From Paraburkholderia sejongensis (lineage in GTDB: Bacteria > Pseudomonadota > Gammaproteobacteria > Burkholderiales > Burkholderiaceae): DNA of 64,000 nucleotides. Below, piece after piece: positions 17,639 through 25,074 of the stretch. Each line of letters begins with the position of its first letter. The stretch's first letter is position 1. The DNA lies in contig NZ_JAJITD010000007.1 of NCBI RefSeq assembly GCF_020880815.1, positions 339,304-403,303 of the forward strand, read 5' to 3'. Under the pieces are notes generated by a model, which was given only the letters and a program-made list of their open reading frames with translations, made no database searches and had not been told where the DNA came from. A program made the translations under genes and the position numbers.

Positions 17639-17668
17639 AGAATACGACAACCGAAGCGCCGGTGTAAA
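17639..17668 (-). promoter_or_regulatory. Promoter of the argD leader
   Basis: Minus-strand -35 TTTACA (17668-17663; 5 of 6 to consensus) and -10 TATTCT (17644-17639; 4 of 6) with an 18-bp spacer. The predicted start at 17631-17632 falls on the first base of the leader ORF. Confidence 0.6.
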
Positions 17669-17827
17669 CCATGAATTTGCAGCGGTACTGTAGCGAGAAG
17701 AACTTGCCCGCTTGTCGCGCGGCCGACATGTTCGGCGTAGTTGGCGCGCGCGGCCCGCGAATGGAGGCACGCGCGCCGCGGCGGCCGCCCGCCCGCGTGA
17801 CGACGCGGGCAGGCGGCCGGCGGGCTA

Positions 17828-18859
17828 TCAGACCGCGTTCGCGAGATCGGCTGCGCTCGTGAACGAGTCCGCGTAGAACTCGTCTTCCGGGAGCTGGTGA
17901 TGCTGGGTGAAATCGCGTTGCGCCGATTCGACCATCACCGGCGCGCCGCATGCATACACCTGGTACGCCGACAGGTCTGGCAGATCCTCGATCACCGCGC
18001 GATGCACGAAGCCGGTGCGGCCGGTCCATGCGTCGCTCGCGTCCGGTTCGGAGAGCACCGGCACGAACTTGAAGTTCGGAATCTCGCGCGCCCATTGTTC
18101 GGCGAGTTCGAGCAGGTACAGGTCTTTCTTGCGACGCGCGCCCCAGTAAAGCGTCATCGGGCGCGTGATGTTCTTGAACACCGCGTGCTCGACAATCGCC
18201 TTCAGCGGCGCGAAGCCGGTGCCCGATGCGAGCAGCACGATCGGCTTGTCCGAGTCTTCGCGCAGGAAGAAAGTGCCGAGCGGTGCTTCGAAGCGCAGGA
18301 TGTCGCGCTCTTTCATCGTGTTGAATACGTGGTCGGTGAACGCGCCGCCGGGCATGTGGCGGATGTGCAGTTCGACCGGGCCTTCGGTGTGCGGCGCATT
18401 GGCCATCGAATAGCTGCGGCGCTTGCCGTCCTTCAGGATGAATTCGAGGTACTGGCCGGCCAGATATTGCAGCCGCTCGTTGGCGGGCAGTTGTAGCTTG
18501 ACGACGACCACGTCGTCGGCGCGGCGCTCGATCGCGTTCACGCGGCACGGCAGCTTCTTGACCTGCACGTCGCCGACGCCGGCCACTTCGCGGATGTCCA
18601 CCTCGAGATCGGAGCATGCGGTCGCGCAGCACAAGAGGGCCATGCCGCGAGTCTTTTCGTCGTTCGACAATGCCGACGACGAATGCGCGCGCTGTTCGAC
18701 TTCGCCGCTGACCACGGTGCCCTTGCACGAACCGCACGCGCCGTTCTTGCAGCCGTACGGCAGGCCGATGCCTTGACGCAGGGCGGCGGTGAGCACCGGT
18801 TCGTCCTGTTCTACCTGAAACTGCCGGCCGCTTTGCCGGAGCGTGACGTTAAATGCCAT
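17828..18859 (-). CDS. Ferredoxin-NAD(P)H-type reductase (CDP-6-deoxy-delta-3,4-glucoseen reductase-like)
   Basis: Electron-transfer flavoprotein of 343 residues. The N-terminal plant-type [2Fe-2S] domain has Cys37-x4-Cys42-x2-Cys45 and Cys77. It is followed by an FAD-binding barrel (RRSYSMANAP) and an NAD-binding domain (LLASGTGFAPLKAIVEH, YACGAP). This layout is shared with AscD/E3 and with oxygenase reductases. Annotation pipelines often call it CDP-6-deoxyglucoseen reductase in Burkholderiaceae, but no deoxysugar genes lie nearby, so its physiological partner is unknown. Start ATG 18859. Confidence 0.82.
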   Translation of the reverse strand: MAFNVTLRQSGRQFQVEQDEPVLTAALRQGIGLPYGCKNGACGSCKGTVVSGEVEQRAHSSSALSNDEKTRGMALLCCATACSDLEVDIREVAGVGDVQVKKLPCRVNAIERRADDVVVVKLQLPANERLQYLAGQYLEFILKDGKRRSYSMANAPHTEGPVELHIRHMPGGAFTDHVFNTMKERDILRFEAPLGTFFLREDSDKPIVLLASGTGFAPLKAIVEHAVFKNITRPMTLYWGARRKKDLYLLELAEQWAREIPNFKFVPVLSEPDASDAWTGRTGFVHRAVIEDLPDLSAYQVYACGAPVMVESAQRDFTQHHQLPEDEFYADSFTSAADLANAV

Positions 18860-18953
18860 AGAGTGTTCGGAATCGAAAAAACGGAATCGTTATCGGACCC
18901 GCCGGATTAACCGCGCGGTACCTGTTGCGTGTGACCGCTACAATGCGTCCACC

Positions 18954-19994
18954 ATGAATGCGACTCGAAACTTTCGCCGGCCGCGCGTGCTGATTATCGG
19001 CTGCGGCGACGTCGGTATGCGGTGCGTGCCGCTGTTGCGGCCGCGGGCGCATGTCTTCGCCCTGACCAGCCACCCCGCGCGTTGCGCCGAGTTGCGCGCC
19101 GCCGGCGTGACGCCGCTGATCGGCGATCTCGATGTGCGCCGCAGCCTCAAACGGCTCGCGGGACTCGCGCCGACGGTGCTGCATCTGGCGCCGCCGCAGA
19201 AATCCGGCGACACCGACCGGCGTACCCGCGCGTTGCTGGCGACGCTCGGCAGCGCTGCTGGCGGGCGCCGCGGGAGTGTGTCCGCGGCGCGTTCGCCGGT
19301 CGTGCCGACCGCGCGTTTGCGGCGCGCGCGCGCTTCATCGGTGGACGCTAAAACAGCCGGTATTGTACCCGACGGGGTACGCCGGACCGCCGCGTCGGCG
19401 GCACCGCCGCGCATCGTGTATGCGAGCACGACGGGTGTCTACGGCGACTGCGGCGGCGTGTGGATCGACGAAACACGCGCGCCGCGGCCCGCTAATGCGC
19501 GCGCGAAACGGCGCGTGTCGGCCGAGCGGCAATTGCGCGAGGCGAGCGCGCGCGGCAGCGTCCTCGCCAGCATCGCGCGAATTCCGGGCATCTACGCGGG
19601 CAACCGGCTGCCGCTCGCGCGGCTGGAAAAAGGCACGCCGGCGCTGATCGATGCCGACGACGTCTACACCAACCACATCCACGCCGACGACCTCGCCGCG
19701 ATCCTCGTGCGGCTCACGACCCACGGCCGGCCCGCGCGCGTGATTCACGCGTCCGACGATTCGTCGCTGAAGATGGGCGAGTACTTCGACGCGGTCGCCG
19801 ACGCGTTCGGTTTGCCGCGCGCGCCGCGCATCACGCGCGCGCAGGCGCAAACGCAGATCGAGCCGATGCTGCTGTCGTTCATGAGCGAATCGCGGCGACT
19901 GGTGAACCGGCGCTTGAAGGAGGAATTGCAGGTGACGCTGCGCTATCCGAGCGTCGGAGATTTCTTGCGGGAAGCGGTGAAGGCCAGGAGCTAG
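18954..19994 (+). CDS. NAD(P)-dependent epimerase/dehydratase-like Rossmann protein (YeeZ-like)
   Basis: Extended/atypical short-chain dehydrogenase fold, 346 residues. The N-terminus is VLIIGCGDVGMRCVPLL, a G-x-G-x-x-G nucleotide loop. Further on is VYASTTGVYGDCGG with a Ser/Tyr active-site-like segment, and then NHIHADDLA. Relative to the usual family length there seems to be an Arg/Ala/Ser-rich insertion at about residues 98-145, of low-complexity composition. ATG 18954 is preferred because upstream codons overlap the divergent reductase promoter region. Substrate unknown. Confidence 0.75.
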   Translation: MNATRNFRRPRVLIIGCGDVGMRCVPLLRPRAHVFALTSHPARCAELRAAGVTPLIGDLDVRRSLKRLAGLAPTVLHLAPPQKSGDTDRRTRALLATLGSAAGGRRGSVSAARSPVVPTARLRRARASSVDAKTAGIVPDGVRRTAASAAPPRIVYASTTGVYGDCGGVWIDETRAPRPANARAKRRVSAERQLREASARGSVLASIARIPGIYAGNRLPLARLEKGTPALIDADDVYTNHIHADDLAAILVRLTTHGRPARVIHASDDSSLKMGEYFDAVADAFGLPRAPRITRAQAQTQIEPMLLSFMSESRRLVNRRLKEELQVTLRYPSVGDFLREAVKARS

Positions 19995-20179
19995 CGTCTT
20001 TGCGCAAGGGGCGGGTCGACGGCGGCCGGCAACTCACGGCGACATGAGTCGCTAACGCGGCTGAATTGCCGCAAAAACAACAAGCCATCCTCGCGGAGCA
20101 TCGCTGCTCCGCAAAAAGCCGTGCCCCCGCACCGCATCATCAAACCGCGTGGTCGCGGCGGCCGCGCGCTTGGCGCGGG

Positions 20180-20368
20180 TCAGGTCAGCGTCGGCAGCAT
20201 TTCCAGCAACAGGAAACACAGCATGCCGCCGATCATCGCGCCGATCAGGTTCGGGTGGTACTTGTGCCGCAGCCGCATGATGACCAGCGAGCCGCCGATC
20301 AGCAGCAGCGCGAAACCGATAAACGCAATCATCGCCTGCGAGATCGCAATCGTGCCGTCGATATGCAT
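20180..20368 (-). CDS. Small two-helix inner-membrane protein
   Basis: Unrecognised 62-residue hydrophobic protein starting MHIDGTIAISQ. It has two predicted membrane helices (AMIAFIGFALLLIGGSLVIM and LIGAMIGGMLCFLLLEMLP) joined by a short basic loop (RLRHKYHPN). ATG 20368 has an excellent ribosome site (AAGGAGG, 6 nt spacing), so the longer frame starting at 20407 is rejected. It stands alone between a YeeZ-like gene and rsuA. Function unknown. Confidence 0.65.
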   Translation of the reverse strand: MHIDGTIAISQAMIAFIGFALLLIGGSLVIMRLRHKYHPNLIGAMIGGMLCFLLLEMLPTLT

Positions 20369-20525
20369 GGCGCCCCTCCTTGAAACCTTTGTAGTCGTTT
20401 GTTTCAACGAGTATAGGGCGGCCTGTAAGGAACGCCATGCTGCGGCGCAGCGCCTTACGTGCGGTGCACCGCAATGCGTGCGCGCTTTATTCGGCGCATC
20501 AAGGGCTTATGCGCGGACTACCGGT

Positions 20526-21236
20526 TTACCCGCCCCGTAGCGCGTCGAGTTCGTTTTCACCGAGCCATTGCCACGCGCCCGGCGCGAGCGTCGCGGGCAG
20601 CGCGAGGCCGCCGACGCGCTCGCGATGCAGCGCCTCGCAGCGGTTGCCGGCCGCGGCGATCATCCGCTTGACCTGGTGATATTTGCCTTCCAGTACGGTG
20701 AGCGCGAGCGTGTGGGTGTCGCGCGCCTGCGCATCGAGCGCGGCGCTCGGCTTGCTTTCGCCGTGCAGCAGCACGCCGTCGCGCAACGCGCTCAATTGCG
20801 CGTCGTCGAGCGGATGGCGGGTGGTCGCGACGTACAGCTTCGGCACCTTGCGCTTAGGCGAGGTGAACTGATGCACGAACTTGCCGTCGTCGGATAGCAG
20901 CAGCAGGCCGGTGGTGTCCTGGTCGAGCCGGCCGACGCACTGCACGCCGCGCTCGGCGAACTGCGGCGGCAACAGGCTGAACACGCTCGGATGATGCTGT
21001 GGATCGCGCGAGCATTCGTAGCCGGCCGGCTTGTTCAGCAGCAGATACGCGTGCTCGCGATACGGCCATTCGATGCCGTCGACGCTAAAGCGCAAGGTTC
21101 CGTCGGCGACCGCGAAATCGGCGTCGGCATCGGTACAGACGCTGCCGTCGATGCTCACGCGCGCGTCGGCGATCAGCGCGCGGCATTGGCGGCGCGAACC
21201 GAAACCCTGGGTAAAGAGAATGCTTTCTAGATTCAT
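20526..21236 (-). CDS. rsuA: 16S rRNA pseudouridine synthase (RsuA-type)
   Basis: Modifies U516 of 16S rRNA in the RsuA family. 236 residues. An N-terminal S4-like RNA-binding domain (MNLESILFTQGFGSRRQCRALI) precedes the catalytic domain. The latter has GRLDQDTTGLLLLSDDG, with the catalytic Asp in RLDQDT, and EGKYHQVKRMIAAAGNRCEALHRERVG. The open frame extends a further 240 codons upstream, antisense to the MFS gene, but ATG 21236 gives the family N-terminus. Divergent from the MFS gene. Confidence 0.92.
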   Translation of the reverse strand: MNLESILFTQGFGSRRQCRALIADARVSIDGSVCTDADADFAVADGTLRFSVDGIEWPYREHAYLLLNKPAGYECSRDPQHHPSVFSLLPPQFAERGVQCVGRLDQDTTGLLLLSDDGKFVHQFTSPKRKVPKLYVATTRHPLDDAQLSALRDGVLLHGESKPSAALDAQARDTHTLALTVLEGKYHQVKRMIAAAGNRCEALHRERVGGLALPATLAPGAWQWLGENELDALRGG

Positions 21237-21330
21237 GGCGAGCGAAGAATAACACCGCAAGAAGCGGGGCGCTGCGCATCGCGCGAGCGCGGACGATGAG
21301 GTCTTCGAGTCGAATCTCTGGAGTCCATCG

Positions 21331-22623
21331 ATGCGTGCCGCCGCTTCATCCGCTTCTTCATCCGCTGGTTCTGCTTCAGCCGTTGCGCCGCGTTTATCCG
21401 GCGCGTTTCGCCGTCTCGCGTGGTCGAACCTGTGCGCGCAATCGGCCGAGCAGATCAGTCTGGCCGCCGCGCCGCTCGTCGCGGTGTTCGCGCTCGGCGC
21501 GAATGCGCGCGACACCGGCCTGCTGCAAACCGCGCAAACGCTGCCGTTTCTGTTGCTGTCGATGCCGCTCGGCGTGTGGGCCGATCGCCGCTCGCGCCGC
21601 GTGCTGATGACGCTCGCCGAAAGCGTGCGCGTTTGCGCGATGCTCGGCGTGCTGTTGCTGGTGCTCACGCATGGCTTGAATCTGCCGCTGCTCGCGGCGC
21701 TCGGCTTCGTCGCGGCGACCGGCACGGTGGCGTACAACGTCGCCGCGCCTGCGTTGGTGCCGTCGCTGGTGCCGCGTGAAGCGTATGCGCGCGCGAACGG
21801 CCGGCTCGAACTTGCGCGCAGCGTCGCGTATTCGGCGGGGCCGGCGCTCGGCGGCCTGCTGGTCGGCTGGAGCGGCGCGGGCTGGGCATATGGGGGCGCG
21901 GCTGCGTTGTCGGCGCTGGCGGTCGCGCTGCTCGCCGGACTGCGCGAACCGCCGCGCACGGCCGCGCCGCGCCGTCACTTCCTGCTGGAATTGCGCGACG
22001 GCACCCGCTTCGTGCTGCGCGATCCGTTGTTGCTGCCGATGCTCGCGACCGCAGTGTTCTTCAACCTCGGCTTCTTCGTTCTGCAGGCGGTGTACGTGCC
22101 GTACGCTGTGCATCGGTTGGGGCTTTCCGCGTCGGCGGTCGGTGTGACGCTCGGCGCGTACGGCGTCGGCATGGTGTGCGGCGCGCTGGCCGCGCCGGCG
22201 ATCGCGCGGGCGCTGACGTTCGGCCGCTTGCTGGTGATCGGGCCGTCGTGCGGGTTGCTGGCGTCGCTCGTGATGGTCGCGACGCTGGTCGCGCCGTCGT
22301 TCTGGCTTGCGCTGTCGAGCTTCTTTCTGCTCGGCGCGGGGCCGATTCTGTGGGTCGTCGGTTCGACCACGCTGCGTCAGGCGATTACGCCGGAGCGGAT
22401 GATCGGGCGGGTGTCCGCGCTGATCAGCACTGCCACTTACGGCGCGCGGCCGGTGGGCGCGTTGCTCGGCGCGGCGCTCAGTGCGCGCTGGAACGTCGAC
22501 GTGTGTCTGGTCGCGGCGGCGCTCGCGTTTGTGGTGCAGGCGCTGATCATTTTCATGTCGCCGGCGGCGCGGTTGGTTGGGATTCCGGAGCAATGCGAGC
22601 AGGAGGGGGTGGGGGTGTGTTGA
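21331..22623 (+). CDS. MFS transporter (EntS/MFS_3-like exporter)
   Basis: A 430-residue major facilitator with about 12 hydrophobic segments. The loop GVWADRRSRRVLMTL between helices 2 and 3 is the family A-motif, and ARANGRLELARSVAYSAGPALGGLLVG is typical of the enterobactin-exporter-like subgroup. The N-terminal 20 residues are Ser/Ala-rich. The start ATG 21331 has CTGGAG upstream. There is no siderophore gene nearby, so the substrate cannot be assigned. Divergent from rsuA. Confidence 0.85.
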   Translation: MRAAASSASSSAGSASAVAPRLSGAFRRLAWSNLCAQSAEQISLAAAPLVAVFALGANARDTGLLQTAQTLPFLLLSMPLGVWADRRSRRVLMTLAESVRVCAMLGVLLLVLTHGLNLPLLAALGFVAATGTVAYNVAAPALVPSLVPREAYARANGRLELARSVAYSAGPALGGLLVGWSGAGWAYGGAAALSALAVALLAGLREPPRTAAPRRHFLLELRDGTRFVLRDPLLLPMLATAVFFNLGFFVLQAVYVPYAVHRLGLSASAVGVTLGAYGVGMVCGALAAPAIARALTFGRLLVIGPSCGLLASLVMVATLVAPSFWLALSSFFLLGAGPILWVVGSTTLRQAITPERMIGRVSALISTATYGARPVGALLGAALSARWNVDVCLVAAALAFVVQALIIFMSPAARLVGIPEQCEQEGVGVC

Positions 22624-22736
22624 CGGGGCGTGAAAAGGCGTGAACTGGCTCGATGAAAATGAATTTTCGTCCCTGCGGAGCGTCGCTCAACGTCAGAGCC
22701 CCTTGTTTAAAGGGGTGGGTCAGTAAAAACCCTGGC

Positions 22737-22796
22737 GTATGAAAATACATTTTTGTCATGGCGAGATTTGTGTAAATATACTTTCATTCATTTCAG
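22737..22796 (+). promoter_or_regulatory. AT-rich control region of the rpiR-iaaA-gsi operon
   Basis: An AT-rich island in GC-rich surroundings. It contains two short dyads, GTAT-GAAA-ATAC (22737-22748) and GTA-AATA-TAC (22772-22781), and a tandem TTTCAT/TCATTTCA. A plausible autoregulatory site for the RpiR-type regulator starting at 22825. Inference only. Confidence 0.35.
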
Positions 22797-22824
22797 ATAA
22801 CCCAGTCAGCCCGACGCCGCCCGT

Positions 22825-23907
22825 ATGGTCCACCATTCGTCCGCTGTTCCGAACTCCGCCGAGCAGGCGATTGCCGCCCGCATCGGCGCCGCGATGCCGA
22901 CGCTGACGCCGATTCACCGGCGCATGGGCGAATACGTGCTGGCCAACCTGTTCCGCGCGGCGACGATGCGGATCGACGAACTGGCGAGCGTGGTCGGCGC
23001 GTCCGTTGCGAGCGCGAACCGTTTTGCGCGCGCGCTCGGCTTCGACGGCTATCCGCAGTTTCGCGACGCGCTGGTGCGCGGTTTCGAGGCGACCCTCGCG
23101 CCGGTCGAGCGGCTGCGCAGCGCACAGGAATCGCTCGCGGCCGGCGACGATCTGATCGACGCGTCGCTGGAGCAGGCTGCCAACAATCTGCACGCAACCC
23201 GCACGTCGATCGATCGCGCGGCGGCCGATGCCGCGGTCGAAGCGATCATCTCCGCGCGGCGCGTGTTCGTGCTCGGCTTCGGCGCGAGCGCGTTTCTCGC
23301 GAGCCTGATGGAGCACGGACTGCTGCCGTATCACGACAACGTCCGCTCGCTCGCGCTGATCGGCGGCCCGTCGCATGCGGCGCGGCAACTGGTGCGCTCG
23401 AACGAAGGCGATCTGGTGATCGGCATCGCGTTTCCGCGCTACGTCGAGGACACGATCGAACTCGCGCGGCGCGCGTCCGAGCGCGGCGCGCGTGTGCTCG
23501 CGTTGACCGACTCGCCCGCTTCGCCGCTCGCGCAGTTCGCCGACCTCGCGCTGTATATCCGCACCGATCGGCGCCTCGCGTCGAATGCCGATTCCGCGGT
23601 GCTCGCGGTGATCGAGGCGCTGTGCGACGCGGTCGCGTATCGGGCGCAACGCTCGGTGAAAGCGGCCGCCGAGGTCAGCGAGTTCGTGCTGCCGTGGCTG
23701 TTCGATCCGCAGACCGGCGCGGCCGGCACGAAAGCCGACGCAACACACATCGCAAAGCGCGGCACGAAAGCCAACGCGAAAGCCAACGCAAAAGCCAGCA
23801 CAAAAGCCAGCACGAAAGCCAACGCAAAAACCGGCGCCCCCACGCGCGCCGGCGCTCCCCGCGGCACCCGCACAACTCGCACAACTCGCACTCCACACTC
23901 GAAATAA
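22825..23907 (+). CDS. MurR/RpiR-family transcriptional regulator
   Basis: An N-terminal RpiR helix-turn-helix (MRIDELASVVGASVASANRFARALGFDGYPQFR, about residues 50-85) is followed by a SIS phosphosugar-like domain (RRVFVLGFGASAFLASLMEHG; then LVIGIAFPRYVEDTIELARRA). 360 residues. The last 60 are a repetitive Lys/Ala/Asn/Ser/Thr tail encoded by a 12-bp DNA repeat, absent from typical family members. The stop TAA overlaps the iaaA ATG (TAATG), so it very probably controls the peptide operon it heads. The effector is unknown. Confidence 0.88.
   Translation: MVHHSSAVPNSAEQAIAARIGAAMPTLTPIHRRMGEYVLANLFRAATMRIDELASVVGASVASANRFARALGFDGYPQFRDALVRGFEATLAPVERLRSAQESLAAGDDLIDASLEQAANNLHATRTSIDRAAADAAVEAIISARRVFVLGFGASAFLASLMEHGLLPYHDNVRSLALIGGPSHAARQLVRSNEGDLVIGIAFPRYVEDTIELARRASERGARVLALTDSPASPLAQFADLALYIRTDRRLASNADSAVLAVIEALCDAVAYRAQRSVKAAAEVSEFVLPWLFDPQTGAAGTKADATHIAKRGTKANAKANAKASTKASTKANAKTGAPTRAGAPRGTRTTRTTRTPHSK
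23764..23835 (+). repeat. 12-bp tandem repeat (six units) in the rpiR 3' end
   Basis: Six imperfect units of the form RCRAAAGCCARC encode alternating K-A-N/S-A/T residues. A second short tandem, ACAACTCGC twice, follows at about 23872-23889. Confidence 0.85.
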
Positions 23908-24896
23908 TGAATTCCAACGCAGTCATTGCCATTCATGGCGGAGCAGGGACGATCCTGCGCTCGGCGCTGTCGGCCAGCGCCGAAGCCGACTATCACGCGG
24001 CGCTCACCGCGGTGCTGAGCGCCGGCCAGCGCGTGCTCGCCGACGGCGGCAGCGCGCTCGACGCGGTCAGCGAAGCGGTGCGCCTGCTCGAAGACTGTCC
24101 GCTGTTCAACGCGGGTCACGGCGCGGTCTACACGTCGGCCGGCACCCACGAACTCGACGCCGCGATCATGGATGGCCGCACGCTCGAAGCCGGCGCGATC
24201 TGCTGCGTGAAGCGCGTGCGCAATCCGGTGCTCGCCGCACGGCGCGTGCTCGAACGCAGCGAACACGTGCTGTTCACCGGCGACGGCGCGGAAGCGTTCG
24301 CGGCCGCGCAAGGTCTCGAGTTCGTCGACAACAGCTACTTCGATACCGACGCGCGCTATCGCCAATGGCAACTCGCGTGCGAGCAGCAGCGGCCGATGCT
24401 CGATCACGACGGCGCGACGCTCGCGGCAAATGCGTCGAACCGGCAGGAACCCACGCCGCACGAGCCGATCGATCCGAATCGCAAGTTCGGCACCGTCGGC
24501 GCGGTCGCGCTCGACGTGCACGGCCACCTCGCGGCGGCGACCTCGACCGGCGGCGTCACTAACAAGCAGGTCGGCCGGGTCGGCGATACGCCGCTGATCG
24601 GCGCGGGCTGCTACGCGGACGATGCGACCTGCGCGGTGTCGACCACCGGCTCCGGCGAAATGTTCATGCGGATGGTCGCCGCGTACGACGTGGCCGCGCA
24701 GATGGCGTACCGCGCGGTATCGCTCGACGAAGCCGCGCACGACGTGGTGATGAACCGCTTGCCGAAGATCGACGGACGCGGCGGCCTGATCGCCGTCGAC
24801 GCGCGCGGCAACGTCACGCTGCCGTTCAACACCGAAGGCATGTACCGCGGTTTTGCGCGACCGGGCGCCGCGCCGGTGACGGCGATCTACCGCTAG
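23907..24896 (+). CDS. iaaA: Isoaspartyl peptidase / plant-type L-asparaginase
   Basis: N-terminal-nucleophile hydrolase that self-cleaves and then hydrolyses beta-aspartyl dipeptides and asparagine. 329 residues. It starts AVIAIHGGAGT; the autocleavage site is GTVGAVALD with nucleophile Thr196; GGVTNKQVGRVGDTPLIGAG and TGSGEMFMR line the active site. The start overlaps the rpiR stop. In E. coli iaaA heads the gsiABCD operon, and the same order is seen here. The product degrades peptides imported by the downstream transporter. Confidence 0.94.
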   Translation: MNSNAVIAIHGGAGTILRSALSASAEADYHAALTAVLSAGQRVLADGGSALDAVSEAVRLLEDCPLFNAGHGAVYTSAGTHELDAAIMDGRTLEAGAICCVKRVRNPVLAARRVLERSEHVLFTGDGAEAFAAAQGLEFVDNSYFDTDARYRQWQLACEQQRPMLDHDGATLAANASNRQEPTPHEPIDPNRKFGTVGAVALDVHGHLAAATSTGGVTNKQVGRVGDTPLIGAGCYADDATCAVSTTGSGEMFMRMVAAYDVAAQMAYRAVSLDEAAHDVVMNRLPKIDGRGGLIAVDARGNVTLPFNTEGMYRGFARPGAAPVTAIYR

Positions 24897-25074
24897 CCGC
24901 TGGCGCGCGGCGCCGCGTTGGCGTACCGCATCGGCATCCCGCTGCGGCGCACTGCTGCGGCAGCATGCCGAAGCGTCGCCCGCCCCGACCGGACCAACCG
25001 CGCCACCCGCTCGACTCCCGCGCCTGAACCGCGCTTCAAACCCGTTAGCCGCGTTCGACTTCAAAGGAATCACC

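Noticed and set aside
17447..17770. 107-codon minus-strand frame across the argD leader
   Set aside because: It runs through the promoter and the terminator; the short Arg-rich ORF in a different frame fits the signals better.
23762..23835. CRISPR-like repeat array
   Set aside because: The 12-bp units are contiguous with no spacers and lie inside a coding frame.
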